NCBI GenBank assembly: GCA_016714685.1
Contig: JADKCH010000030.1
Location: 1-25,328 of the forward strand
Reading direction: 5' to 3'
DNA length: 25,328 bases
Source of the DNA: Candidatus Geothrix odensensis
Lineage (GTDB): Bacteria > Acidobacteriota > Holophagae > Holophagales > Holophagaceae
Both the position numbers and the translations under genes were made by a program. Shown piece after piece: positions 7,615 to 16,504 of the stretch (position 1 is the stretch's first letter; every line of letters starts with the position of its first letter). Below the pieces are notes generated by a model, which was not told the DNA's origin, did not search any database, and saw nothing but the letters and a program-made list of their open reading frames with translations.

Positions 7615-9507
7615 CTATTCGACCAGGGGTTCCAGGTGGTAGGGGATGGAGATCACGATGATCTTGGGCATGAGGAGCAGGGTCCCTTTGATCCGCATGG
7701 CGGTCTGGTTGTGCAGCAGGTTGGCCCACCAATGCCCGGTGATGAATTCCGGCAGGATCACGGTGATGGTGTATTCCGGCTCGACAAGCCGCATGCGCTC
7801 AAGCTCCCCCACGATGGGCTCCACCACTTTCCGATAGGGGCTGCGCAGGACCCGAAGGGGGATGCCCTCGCTGTATCTGGGCCAATCGGATCGCAGGCGC
7901 TCCAGGGACAGGCTGTCCCGGCCTTGCTCGTCGGGGAAGTCCACGGTGAGGGCCTCCACCTGGCCGTGGTCCGCGATGACCTTCGCGTAGTTCAGGGCCT
8001 GGACGACCCCGGCGTGGATGCCGGAGACCAGCACTACCACCCGGTTCCTACGGGGGCCAAGAAAGTCCACCCGGCTCGCGGCCAGGATCGACTTCACGCG
8101 GATGTAGTGCCGGTGGATGTTGAAGAAGGTGAGGACCATGAGGGGGATGAGGACGAGGACGACCCAGGCACCGTGTGTGAACCGGGTCACGGCGATCACC
8201 AGCATCACGACGAGCGTGGTCACGGCGCCGAGCCCGTTGATCAGGGACTTCAGCTGCCAGGCCTTGCCCTTGAGGCGGCGCCAGCGCAGCACCATCCCGG
8301 TCTGGCTGATGGTGAAACCCAGGAACACCCCCACGGCGTAGAGGGGCAGGAGATGGTCCTCCTTTCCTCCGAAGAGCAGGACCAGGAAGCCGGCCGCCAG
8401 GGAGAGGATGAAGATCCCGTTGGAGAAGACCAGCCGGTCCCCCTGACTGGAGAACTGGCGGGGCAGGTAGCCATCCCGGGCCTGGAGCGCCGCCAGCCGC
8501 GGGAAGTCCGCGTAGGCGGTGTTGGCCGCCAGAGCCAGGATGGCCATGGTGAACCCCATGGTGGTGAGATAGGCCAGCCTCGGCAGGCCGCGCTCCGCGC
8601 CACCCAGGATGGTGCGGGTCAGCTGGGACAGCAGGGTCTCGGGCGAGTCCGGGTGGTAGGTCAGGCCATGGTGGTTGGCCAGGTAGGTGATGCCCAGGAA
8701 CATGGTCCCCAGGACCACCACCATCCAGGTCATGGTCTTGGAAGCGTTGTGGGAGACGGGTTCCTTGAAGACCGTGACGCCGTTGCTGATGGCCTCCACC
8801 CCCGTCAGGGCCGTGCAGCCGGCGCTGTAGGCCCGGGCCAGCAGCCAGACGGCCGCCAGCCGGGAGGTGCCTTCGAGCTGCACGGCGGCCGCCGGGGCCA
8901 CGGCCACCTCCTGCCCCGTGGCCGCGTTCCAGAACCCCTTGGCCAGCAGGCTCAGGATGCAGAGCACGAACCCGTAGGTCGGCAGGGAGAAGATGAACCC
9001 GCTTTCCTTCACGCCTCGCAAATTCATCATGGCGATGAAGGCGATGATGCCTTCGGCGAGGAGGATGCGGTGCGCCTCCAGCCCGGGGAAGGCGGAGATG
9101 ATGGCCGAGACACCGGCCGACACGGAGACGGCCACGGTGAGGATGTAGTCCGTCAGCAGCGAGGCGCCCGCCGTCTGGGCCGCCAGCTCTCCCAGGTTGT
9201 CCTTGGCCACCAGGTAAGCGCCGCCGCCGCTGGGGTAGGCGTGGATGGTCTGGCGGTAGCTCACGGTCAGGATCAGGAGCAGGGCCACGATGCCAAGGGC
9301 CACCCACCAGGACCAGCCCAGCACCCCCGCCCCGTAGATGGAGATGGCCGCGGTGAGGGGGACCATGATCTCCTGGGTGCCGTAGGCCACGGAGGACAGC
9401 GCATCCGAGCTGAACACCGCCAGAGCGATGGGATTGCTGATCCTGGTCTCGTGGCTCTCCTCAGTGGAGAGCCGGCGCCCCAGGAGAAGGGCTCTGAAGT
9501 TGGGCAT
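7615..9507 (-). CDS. KimA-type potassium transporter (APC/KUP superfamily)
   Basis: An APC-superfamily permease of 630 residues closely resembling Bacillus subtilis KimA (YdaO), a proton-coupled high-affinity K+ importer. Matching stretches include FSSDALSSVAYGTQE, SYRQTIHAYPSGGGAYLVAK, LLTDYILTVAVSVSAGVSA, GCTALTGVEAISNGV, LAANTAYADFPRLAALQARD, GDRLVFSNGIF and LLPLYAVGVFLGFTISQTGM. The soluble C-terminal part (about residue 480 on) has the UspA-like domain of KimA, ending NLLHNQTAMRIKGTLL and ISIPYHLE. I place the start at 9507 (MPNFRALLLGRRL), with AGGAA about 10 bases upstream. A longer start at 9594 would fall inside the candidate promoter at 9590-9628. In B. subtilis this protein is controlled by c-di-AMP; here the conserved promoter block suggests KdpE control. 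The frame is intact. Amino-acid transport is an alternative, but the C-terminal match favours K+. Confidence 0.88.
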   Translation of the reverse strand: MPNFRALLLGRRLSTEESHETRISNPIALAVFSSDALSSVAYGTQEIMVPLTAAISIYGAGVLGWSWWVALGIVALLLILTVSYRQTIHAYPSGGGAYLVAKDNLGELAAQTAGASLLTDYILTVAVSVSAGVSAIISAFPGLEAHRILLAEGIIAFIAMMNLRGVKESGFIFSLPTYGFVLCILSLLAKGFWNAATGQEVAVAPAAAVQLEGTSRLAAVWLLARAYSAGCTALTGVEAISNGVTVFKEPVSHNASKTMTWMVVVLGTMFLGITYLANHHGLTYHPDSPETLLSQLTRTILGGAERGLPRLAYLTTMGFTMAILALAANTAYADFPRLAALQARDGYLPRQFSSQGDRLVFSNGIFILSLAAGFLVLLFGGKEDHLLPLYAVGVFLGFTISQTGMVLRWRRLKGKAWQLKSLINGLGAVTTLVVMLVIAVTRFTHGAWVVLVLIPLMVLTFFNIHRHYIRVKSILAASRVDFLGPRRNRVVVLVSGIHAGVVQALNYAKVIADHGQVEALTVDFPDEQGRDSLSLERLRSDWPRYSEGIPLRVLRSPYRKVVEPIVGELERMRLVEPEYTITVILPEFITGHWWANLLHNQTAMRIKGTLLLMPKIIVISIPYHLEPLVE

Positions 9508-9589
9508 GGCTGCAAGTTCCTGAGGTGGATGACCGCCTGGGCGGGACAGGCTCGTACGGTGGCGACGTCCCCACGATCGGCGATCCAGG

Positions 9590-9628
9590 AGCATGGCCCG
9601 GATGGGTGTTAAGAAGGCGTTAGGAATT
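9590..9628 (-). promoter_or_regulatory. Candidate KdpE-activated promoter of the KimA-type gene
   Basis: Read on the minus strand, TCCTAACGCC and CTTAACACC form two half-sites 11 bp apart (plus-strand positions 9618-9622 and 9607-9611 for TAACG and TAACA). After TTAACA come exactly 11 bases and then CATGCT (9590-9595), as upstream of kdpF. Similarity extends into the spacer and beyond, through GGCCATGCT. The block points toward the transporter gene, 98 bases upstream of its start, and would give a leader of about 75 nt. It is also 54 bases before kdpD on the other strand and might serve both genes. The third half-site seen at kdpF is missing here. Confidence 0.6.
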
Positions 9629-9682
9629 CAGGAAACGCTCAAGGCGGCCGCTGATCGGTCCGGCCTGCGCTAGGCTTGGCGG

Positions 9683-12370
9683 GTGCGCGAACCGCGAAGG
9701 CCGGACCCTGACCCATTGCTCCGTCGGGTGCAGGAGGAGGAGGCCCGCGCCCGGCGTGCCAAGCTCAAGGTCTTCTTCGGTGCGGCGCCCGGCGTCGGCA
9801 AGACCTACGCCATGCTGTCCGAGGCCCAGGAGCGCCGCACCGAGGGCCTCGACGTGGTCATCGGCGTGGTGGAGACCCACGGCCGCAGCGAGACGGCCGC
9901 CCTCATCGAAGGGCTGGAGGTGCTGCCCCGCCGGGAGCTGGCCTACGCGGGCCAGTTTCTGCCGGAGTTCGACCTCGACGCGGCCCTGCAGCGGCGGCCC
10001 GGGCTGATCCTCATGGACGAGCTGGCCCACTCGAACGTGATGGGGTCCCGGCACGCCAAGCGCTGGCAGGACGTGCTGGAGCTGCTGGATGCGGGCATCG
10101 ACGTCTACACCACCCTGAACGTGCAGCACCTGGAGAGCCTGAAGGATGTGGTGGCCCAGATCACGGGCGTGATCGTCCGGGAGAACGTGCCCGACACCGT
10201 GCTGGAGCGGGCCGACGAGGTGGAGCTCGTGGACCTGCCGCCCGACGACCTGCTGCTCCGCCTGAAGGAGGGCAAGGTCTACCTGCCGGACCAGGCCCGC
10301 CACGCCCAGGACCACTTCTTCCGCAAGGGCAACCTCCTGGCCCTGCGCGAGCTTGCCCTGCGCCACACCGCCGAGAGCGTGGACGCGCAGATGCGCCGCT
10401 ACATGGCCTCCGAGGGCATCCGCAAGACCTGGGCCGCCGGTGACCGCCTGCTCGTGTGCGTGGGCCCGGGAGAGCTGTCGGAGCGCCTCATCCGCGGCAC
10501 CCGCCGCATGGCGGGGGCCCTGGGGGCGCCCTGGCTGGCCCTCTACGTGGAGTCCCGCCAGCACCTCCGCTTCACGGACGAGGACCGCACGCGCCTGGAG
10601 GCCAACCTGCGCCTGGCCGAGAAGCTGGGCGGCGAGACGGCCGTCATCGAAGGGGCCGGCGCCCTGGTGGAGGACATCCTGACCTTCGCCCGGGACCGGA
10701 ACATCACCAAGCTCGTGGTGGGGAAGCCCTCCCGGCCCCGCTGGGTGGAGCTGCTGATGGGCTCCACGGTGGACGACCTCATCCGCGACAGCGGCACCAT
10801 TGATGTCTACGTCATCAGCGGCGAACCGGGCCGCGAACCGGCCACCCCCCTCATCCGGCGCACCATCACGAGCCCCCTGCGCAACTACCTGCTGAGCGCC
10901 CTGACCGTGGTCCTGGCCAGCACCCTCGCGAGCCTCATCTTCCGCAAGACCGAGCTGGCGGACATCGTCATGGTCTACCTCCTGGGCATCCTGATCGTGG
11001 CCACGCGCTTCGGCCGAGGCCCCTCCCTGCTGGCCTCCGTGCTCAGCGTGGCGGCCCTGAACTTCCTCTTCGTGCCCCCCTACTACACCTTCGCCGTCAC
11101 CGATTTCCGCCACGTGGGCACCTTCGCCGTGATGCTGCTGATCGGCGTGGTCATCGGCAACCTCACGGAGCGCATCCGCGCCCAGGCCCGCCTGGCGCGC
11201 GGTCGGGAGCAGCGCACCCACGCCCTCTACCGCCTGGGCCAGGAGCTGGCCCGCAGTTCGGGGTCCGCGGCCCTGGTGGCTTCCGCCCTCCAGAACGTGG
11301 CTACCCAGTTCCAGAGCCAGGGCGTACTGCTGCGGCCCGACGAGCATGGGCGATTGCAGGCGCCCGCCCACCCCCTGGCCTTCCCCCTCAACGACCAGGA
11401 ACTGGGCGTGGCCCAGTGGGTCTTTGACCATGCGGAACCCGCGGGTCTCGGCACCCTCACCCTGCCCGGCGCCCGCGCCACCTACCTGCCCCTCAAGGGA
11501 GCCGCCGGCGCCATCGGGGTCCTGGGCCTGCTCCCCGAGGGCGCCCCCCGCTGGGCCGAGCCGGACCAGCGCCAGCTGCTCGAGGCCTTCGCCACGCAGA
11601 CGGCCCTGGCCCTGGAGCGGGCCCTCCTGGCCGAGCAGGGCGCCGTGGACAAGCGGCGGGCGGACGAGGAGCGGCTCCGCAACGCGCTGCTCAGCTCCGT
11701 CTCCCATGACCTGCGCACGCCATTGGGCGTCATCACCGGGGCCGTCAGCACGGCCCTGGAGACGCCGGACCTTCCCGAACCCGCCCGGCGGGAGCTGCTC
11801 CAGTCCGCCCAGGACGAGGCCCAGCGGCTCCACCGCCTGGTCAGCAACCTGCTGGACATCACCCGCCTGGAATCCGGGGCCCTGGACCTGCACACCGAGT
11901 GGATGCCCCTGGAGGAGGTGGTGGGCGCCGCCCTCAACCGCCGGGAGCTGGCGTCCGAGGCCCACCGGGTGCGCGTGGCCCTGCCCGAGGACCTGCCGCT
12001 CGCGGCCATGGATGGCGTGCTCATGGAGCAGCTGCTGCTGAACCTCCTCGACAACGCCCTGAAATACTCGCCGCCGGACACGCCCGTGGACATCAAGGCC
12101 TGGGCCGCCGGGAAGTCGCTCACCCTCTCCATCGCCGACCAGGGCCCAGGCATCCCCGCCGGGGAGGAGGAGCGCATCTTCGAGAAGCTGGCCCGCGGGC
12201 AGGCCGCCTCGAACCGGCCCGGGGCCGGGCTGGGCCTCGCCATCTGCAAGGGCATCGTGACGGCCCACCACGGGCGCATCCAGGCCGTGAACCACCCCCA
12301 GGGCGGCGCCCAGTTCCTGGTGACCCTGCCCCTGGGGACGCCGCCCGTGATGCCGGAGGAAGCCCCATGA
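9683..12370 (+). CDS. kdpD: KdpD, potassium/turgor sensor histidine kinase
   Basis: Membrane sensor kinase that phosphorylates KdpE when K+ is limiting. The 895 residues match E. coli KdpD (894). Domains in order: N-terminal KdpD domain with Walker A GAAPGVGKT (residues 33-41) and LILMDELAHSN; a Usp-like domain (about 248-375: GDRLLVCVGPG to IDVYVISG); four membrane segments (about 395-500: NYLLSALTVVLASTLASLIF to FAVMLLIGVVIGNL); a GAF-like region (about 520-645); and the kinase core with SHDLRTPLGVITGA, phosphoacceptor histidine 675 (E. coli H673), N-box LLNLLDNALKYS, DQGPGIP and GAGLGLAI. The GTG start at 9683 fits the family N-terminus (RPDPDPLLRRVQEEEARARR), although the ribosome site is weak. 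The Usp part has WLALYV and lacks the SxS...FTAxY pattern linked to c-di-AMP binding in Staphylococcus. It overlaps kdpE by 4 bases. Confidence 0.97.
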   Translation: MREPRRPDPDPLLRRVQEEEARARRAKLKVFFGAAPGVGKTYAMLSEAQERRTEGLDVVIGVVETHGRSETAALIEGLEVLPRRELAYAGQFLPEFDLDAALQRRPGLILMDELAHSNVMGSRHAKRWQDVLELLDAGIDVYTTLNVQHLESLKDVVAQITGVIVRENVPDTVLERADEVELVDLPPDDLLLRLKEGKVYLPDQARHAQDHFFRKGNLLALRELALRHTAESVDAQMRRYMASEGIRKTWAAGDRLLVCVGPGELSERLIRGTRRMAGALGAPWLALYVESRQHLRFTDEDRTRLEANLRLAEKLGGETAVIEGAGALVEDILTFARDRNITKLVVGKPSRPRWVELLMGSTVDDLIRDSGTIDVYVISGEPGREPATPLIRRTITSPLRNYLLSALTVVLASTLASLIFRKTELADIVMVYLLGILIVATRFGRGPSLLASVLSVAALNFLFVPPYYTFAVTDFRHVGTFAVMLLIGVVIGNLTERIRAQARLARGREQRTHALYRLGQELARSSGSAALVASALQNVATQFQSQGVLLRPDEHGRLQAPAHPLAFPLNDQELGVAQWVFDHAEPAGLGTLTLPGARATYLPLKGAAGAIGVLGLLPEGAPRWAEPDQRQLLEAFATQTALALERALLAEQGAVDKRRADEERLRNALLSSVSHDLRTPLGVITGAVSTALETPDLPEPARRELLQSAQDEAQRLHRLVSNLLDITRLESGALDLHTEWMPLEEVVGAALNRRELASEAHRVRVALPEDLPLAAMDGVLMEQLLLNLLDNALKYSPPDTPVDIKAWAAGKSLTLSIADQGPGIPAGEEERIFEKLARGQAASNRPGAGLGLAICKGIVTAHHGRIQAVNHPQGGAQFLVTLPLGTPPVMPEEAP

Positions 12371-13062
12371 CCGGAGCCGGAGCCCTCATCCTGCTGGTGG
12401 AGGACGAGCCGCAGATGCGCCGCTTCCTCCGGGTGGCGCTGGAGGGCAGCGGCTACCGCTACCTGGAGGCGGGTACCGGCCAGGAGGGCTTGGCCCTGGC
12501 CGTCCAGCACCGGCCCGAGGCGATCCTGCTGGACCTGGGCCTGCCGGACATGGATGGCCTCGACCTGGTGGTCCGGCTGAGGGAATGGAGTCGCACGCCC
12601 GTGATCGTGATCTCGGCCCGGGGGCAGGAAACGGACAAGGTGGGCGCCCTGGACGCCGGCGCCGATGACTACCTCACCAAGCCCTTCGGCACCCGCGAGC
12701 TGCTGGCCCGCGTCCGCGTGGCCCTGCGCCATGCGGGCCCGGAAACCCAGCAGGAGCCGGTGTTCGTCCTGGACCGCTGGCGCGTGGATCTGGCCAAGCG
12801 CCAGGTGCTGATGGACGGGAAGGAAGTCCACCTCACGCCCCTGGAATACAGCCTCTTCACCACCCTCATCCGCCACGCCGGGAAGGTGGTCACCCACCGC
12901 CAGCTGCTGAAGGAGGTCTGGGGCGGGGCCGCCGGCGCCCAGCCGCTCTACCTGCGGGTCTACATGACCCAACTGCGGCACAAGCTGGAAGCGGAGCCCT
13001 CGCGGCCCAGATACCTCCAGACCGAGCCGGGGGTGGGTTATCGGCTGCGGACGGATGACTAG
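12367..13062 (+). CDS. kdpE: KdpE, OmpR-family response regulator
   Basis: DNA-binding partner of KdpD that activates kdp transcription. 231 residues. Receiver domain: VEDEP (acidic pair at 12-14), phosphoacceptor aspartate 56 in LLDLGLPDMDG, ISARG and the KPFG lysine. The winged-helix OmpR/PhoB domain starts near residue 135 (LDRWRVDLAKRQVLMDGKEV) with LTPLEYSLFTTLIRHAGKVV, the recognition-helix region PLYLRVYMTQLRHKLE and the final hairpin TEPGVGYRLR. The start ATG is inside the kdpD stop (ATGA), so the two are translationally coupled. The frame is intact. Both candidate target promoters in this window have the 11-bp direct repeats expected for this family. Confidence 0.97.
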   Translation: MTGAGALILLVEDEPQMRRFLRVALEGSGYRYLEAGTGQEGLALAVQHRPEAILLDLGLPDMDGLDLVVRLREWSRTPVIVISARGQETDKVGALDAGADDYLTKPFGTRELLARVRVALRHAGPETQQEPVFVLDRWRVDLAKRQVLMDGKEVHLTPLEYSLFTTLIRHAGKVVTHRQLLKEVWGGAAGAQPLYLRVYMTQLRHKLEAEPSRPRYLQTEPGVGYRLRTDD

Positions 13063-13179
13063 GTGTAAGTGCCAATCAGGTTGTTCACCCGAAATCTGGG
13101 AAGCTGAAGTCGCCAAATCCCAGCTTGCCGGGAGGCTCGGGCAAACCGGCAGGAGCCAGGACACGGCCTGAAATGGCTG

Positions 13180-13223
13180 GGGTGTCCCGCCAAAATTCCA
13201 TCCCGACGGACGGACACCCGTCC
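13180..13223. terminator. Inverted repeats between kdpE and mgsA, possible two-way terminator
   Basis: Between the convergent kdpE and methylglyoxal synthase genes, GGGTGTCC (13180-13187) is complementary to GGACACCC (13212-13219). A second, overlapping hairpin GGACGG-ACAC-CCGTCC covers 13208-13223. The two structures are mutually exclusive. No clear T run follows on either strand, so efficiency is uncertain. Confidence 0.4.
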
Positions 13224-13252
13224 TGGTCACGGAAGCCGCCGGACGCAGGTGG

Positions 13253-13719
13253 TCAGTCCACCTGCCGGCCGATGTAGGCCGAGTAGTCCGTCGCGGCGGG
13301 GGCGTAGGGGCGGGTCATGAGGGGCGAGGAGATGAGGAAGTCGGCGGTGCTGCGGGAGCAGGCCATGGGGATGTTGTAGACCACCGCCAGCCGCAGGAGG
13401 GCCTTCACGTCCACATCGTGGGCCTGCGGCTGCATGGGGTCCCAGAAGAAGATGACCACGTCGACCTTCCCCTCGGCGATGAGGGCGCCCAGCTGCTGGT
13501 CCCCGCCCAGGGGCCTGACTTGAGCTTCTGGATGGGGCATGGGAAGGTGCCCTCCGCTTCGGCCGCCTTCCGCGCCAGGGCCTCCTCCACCAGCCGGCCG
13601 GTGGTGCCTGTGCAGACGAGGCGGTGCTCCGCCAGGAGCGCGTGGTTCCAGGAGACCCACTCGATGAGGTCCTTCTTCCGTGATCGTGGGCGACCAGGCG
13701 ATGACTTCTGGTGCTGCAT
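13253..13719 (-). CDS. mgsA: Methylglyoxal synthase, frame-broken
   Basis: Cytosolic enzyme converting dihydroxyacetone phosphate to methylglyoxal and phosphate. ATG at 13719 has GGAGG 4 bases upstream. The family signature IALVAHDH(x)KKDLIEWV can be read across frames near the start. Then come VCTGTTGRLVEEAL, SGPLGGDQQLGALIAEGKVD (restored by one frame change near 13515), VVIFFWDPMQPQAHDVDVKA and NIPMACSRSTADFLISSP. The catalytic acid (first Asp of GGDQQ) and the histidine-aspartate region (HDVDVKALLRLA) are present; most homologues have HDPDVKALLR. About 155 residues, ending YSAYIGRQVD. At least three frame errors are needed. It lies 99 bases downstream of the sensor kinase on the same strand and is convergent with kdpE. 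In E. coli, methylglyoxal stress triggers K+ efflux through KefB/KefC, so its place beside K+ genes may be meaningful. Confidence 0.92.
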
Positions 13720-13818
13720 GGCGCCTCCGCTCCATCCTTCCAGAAAGCGGGGTCTCCGCTGTCAGGGCAGGTGACAACGCCATGTCAGGCCAGCCCAGGG
13801 GGCAGCTGGGCCACCGGG

Positions 13819-16390
13819 CTAATCCGCCGGCCTGCGCCGGGCGCAGCGCTGGAGGGTCTCGCCCAGGGCCTTGAGGGTGTAGGGCTTCTGGAGGAATCCG
13901 GCGAGGCCGCGGCCGATGAAGTCCTGGATGGACTCCTGCTCGTTGTAGCCGCTGGTGAGCACCACGGGCACCCCGGGGCAGAGCCGGCGGATCTGCTGGA
14001 AGGCCTCCCGCCCATCCATGCGGGGCATGGTCAGGTCCATGAAGACCAGATCCAGGGGAGGCCCCTGCTGCTTGACCAGGTCCACGGCCTCCTGCCCATC
14101 CGCCGCCAGGACGACCGCCACGCCCAGGGACTGCAGGGCCTCGGAGGTGGATTCCGCAGCATCACCTCATCGTCCACCAGGAGCACGCGAAGCCCGGCGA
14201 GGGTGACCGGGGCCGCTGCTTCGGGGCCCTCCGTCGGCGACCCCATCGGCGACCGGGAAGAGCACCTTGAACGTGCTGCCCCGGCCCGGCTCGCTGTAGA
14301 TCCGCAGGCCCGCATGGTGGCCGCGGAGGATGCCGAGGGTGGCCGAAAGCCCAAGTCCGTGGCCCGTGGCCTTGGTGGTGAAGAAGGGATCGAAGATGCG
14401 GGACAGCACCTCGGGGCTCATGCCGCAGCCTGGAGTCCTGCACTTCCATGACGGCGTAGGTGCCAGGCCGCAGTTCCTGGCCCTGGAAGACCTGGTCGAG
14501 GTAGGCCCGGTCCAGGGCCGTCACCGCCGTGGTGATCCGGATGGTGCCTTCCTGGTCGCCGATGGCGTCCGCCGCGTTGGTCACCAGGTTCATGAGCACC
14601 TGCTGGATCTGCGCCGCGTCGGCCTGGATGGGCACCGGGGCCCCGGCCAGGCCGAGCCGGAGGGCGACCTTCTTGGAGATGGAGACCTCCAGCAGGTGGA
14701 CCATCTCCCGGATGACCTGGTTCAGGTCGCGGTTCTGCACCAGGAAGCGCCTCCTTCCCTGAGTAGGCGAGCATCTGCCGGGTCAGTTCCGCGGTGCGGT
14801 GGATGATCCGCTCCAGGTTGCCCAGCGAGGGATGGGCCGGCGATTCGGGGCTGAGCCGCGACTGGGCGAGGTTCAGGTGGCCCAGCATGGCCGTCAGCAG
14901 GTTGTTGAAGTCGGGCGATGCCCCGGCCAGCAGGCCCAGGCTCTCCAGCTTCTGCACGTGCTGCATCTGCTGTTCCATGAGCTGCCGCTCCCGCTCCGCC
15001 GCGCGGCGCTCCAGCTCCGCCGTGGCGCGGCTCGAGAAGATGCGCAGCAGGGAGGCGGTCTCCTCCGGGTGGTCCTCCGGCTGGCGCTTCAGGACGGCCA
15101 GCATGCCCCGGGTGCGGCCCGAGGCGTCCAGGAGGGGGCAGCCCACGTAGGCCGACGCGCCCAGCTGCCGGAGCAGGTCGAAGCCCGGGAACAGCTGCTG
15201 GACCCCTTCGATACGTGCAGGGCTCGCCCTTGTAGACCTTGGGCAGGGGGTCCCGGCCAGGGGCATTGAAGCCGGGGATCGCCTGGCCGTCGAGGGACAC
15301 GGCCAGGGTGCGGACCCACTCCGCGCCATCCTTCAGGAAGCCTTCGCCGATCAGCGCCGCGTCGGCGTGGGCCGCCTGGGCCAGGTAGCGCGTGAGCTCC
15401 TGGAAGAAGGTGTCCCCCGTCACGGCGGAGACTCCGCTGGCCACGTTCAGGATCACGTCCTCCCGCCGGCGGCGCTCCACCAGCTCCTTCTCCAGCTCCG
15501 CGTTCAGCGCGCGCACCTCCGCCGTGGCCCGGCGCACCCGGTAGCGGAACAGGAGCATGAGGCTGAAGGTGAGGGTCAGCAGCAGCACCAGGGGCCAGGG
15601 CGGCCCGCGGGAGCCAGAGGGGAGCCCTGCACCATGCCGCCGGACTGCATCCACCGGTCGATGGCCTTCGTGTATCCTGAGTCCGCCTTGCCCCGGCCCC
15701 TCGGCGAGGTAGGTGTCGAGGGCCCGGCAGGTCGGCGTTGCGGCCCCGGGTGGTGGCGAAATAGACGGGAAGGGATTGAAGACCACCGGCGTGCGCACCA
15801 CCTGGAAATCACCTCGCGCGAGCACTGAAGATGCTGGTGGTCACGCCGGCGTCGGCCGCGCCGGCCGCCACGGTGAGCATCACGTCCTCGAAGGAGGGAA
15901 CCACCACGAAATCCACCTGGATCTCGAACTTCCGGCAGAGGTCGATGAAGTGCTGGCCGTTCACGTCGGATTTCATGACCGCCACCCGGCGCCCGCGCAC
16001 ATCGAAGACGCTCTGGATCGGCACCTTGGGATTCGCGTAGAGGATGCTCCAGACGGTGAGGGTGACCTCCTTGCCGTAGTCGAGGTACTGCGCCCGCTCC
16101 GTGAAGGCCACGCTCGTGGCCAGGTCCACTTCGCCGCGGCGAGCCCGCTCGAGGCTTTCGGCGAAGGAGCCGGGGACATAGTGGATCTCCCAGCCCTGGG
16201 CCCGGCCCACCTCTTCGATCATGTCGATGTAGAAGCCCGGACCTGGTTTCCTGCCTCCTGGAAGGTGGCCGGCGTGCGGGAACACCGCCACCCGCACCAG
16301 CCGCGGCCCCGCGATCAGCCCACAGGAAGCAGCATCAGGAGAAGGGCCAGGAGGCGTCTGACCAAGGCTGACCGGGGTGCCGCTGCGCAT
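13819..16390 (-). CDS. Hybrid sensor histidine kinase with periplasmic SBP_bac_3 sensor and receiver, frame-broken
   Basis: About 855 residues after frame correction. ATG at 16390 (AAGGA 7 bases upstream) opens a signal peptide, MRSGTPVSALVRRLLALLLM after one correction. Order: periplasmic solute-binding (SBP_bac_3) domain with PGPGFYIDMIEEVGRAQGWE, FTERAQYLDYGKEVTLTVW and DVRGRRVAVMKSDVNGQHF; a membrane segment PLVLLLTLTFSLMLLFRYRV (about 15600-15540); a GAF-like domain (HADAALIGEGFLKDGAEW to GCPLLDASGRTRGMLAV); a coiled linker; a HisKA region with LESLGLLAGASPDFNNLLTA; HATPase with VLMNLVTNAADAIGDQEG, IFDPFFTTKATGHGLGLS; and a C-terminal receiver with LLVDDE, DLVFMDLTMPRMDG and LQKPYT. Frame changes lie near 16365, 15825, 15640, 15215, 14750, 14435 and 14160. 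As read, the usual AHDFNNLL phosphoacceptor histidine is missing. The ligand is unknown. Confidence 0.88.
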
Positions 16391-16504
16391 GCGTGGATCC
16401 TTCCCCGAAAATCGTCGAACGCCTTCCGAAGGTTCTTCTGCTGGATAACTGTTGCAGCACCACCCCGGCCGCAGATCACGAATGTCCGAAGCGCCTTGCC
16501 CGCC

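Noticed and set aside
7636..9612. Long plus-strand open frame opposite the KimA-type gene
   Set aside because: The composition (H, G, Q, D, E rich) is that of an antisense frame, and the minus-strand protein matches a known transporter throughout.
9620..12295. Long minus-strand open frame opposite kdpD
   Set aside because: It is antisense to a full-length KdpD with all motifs; no independent protein features.
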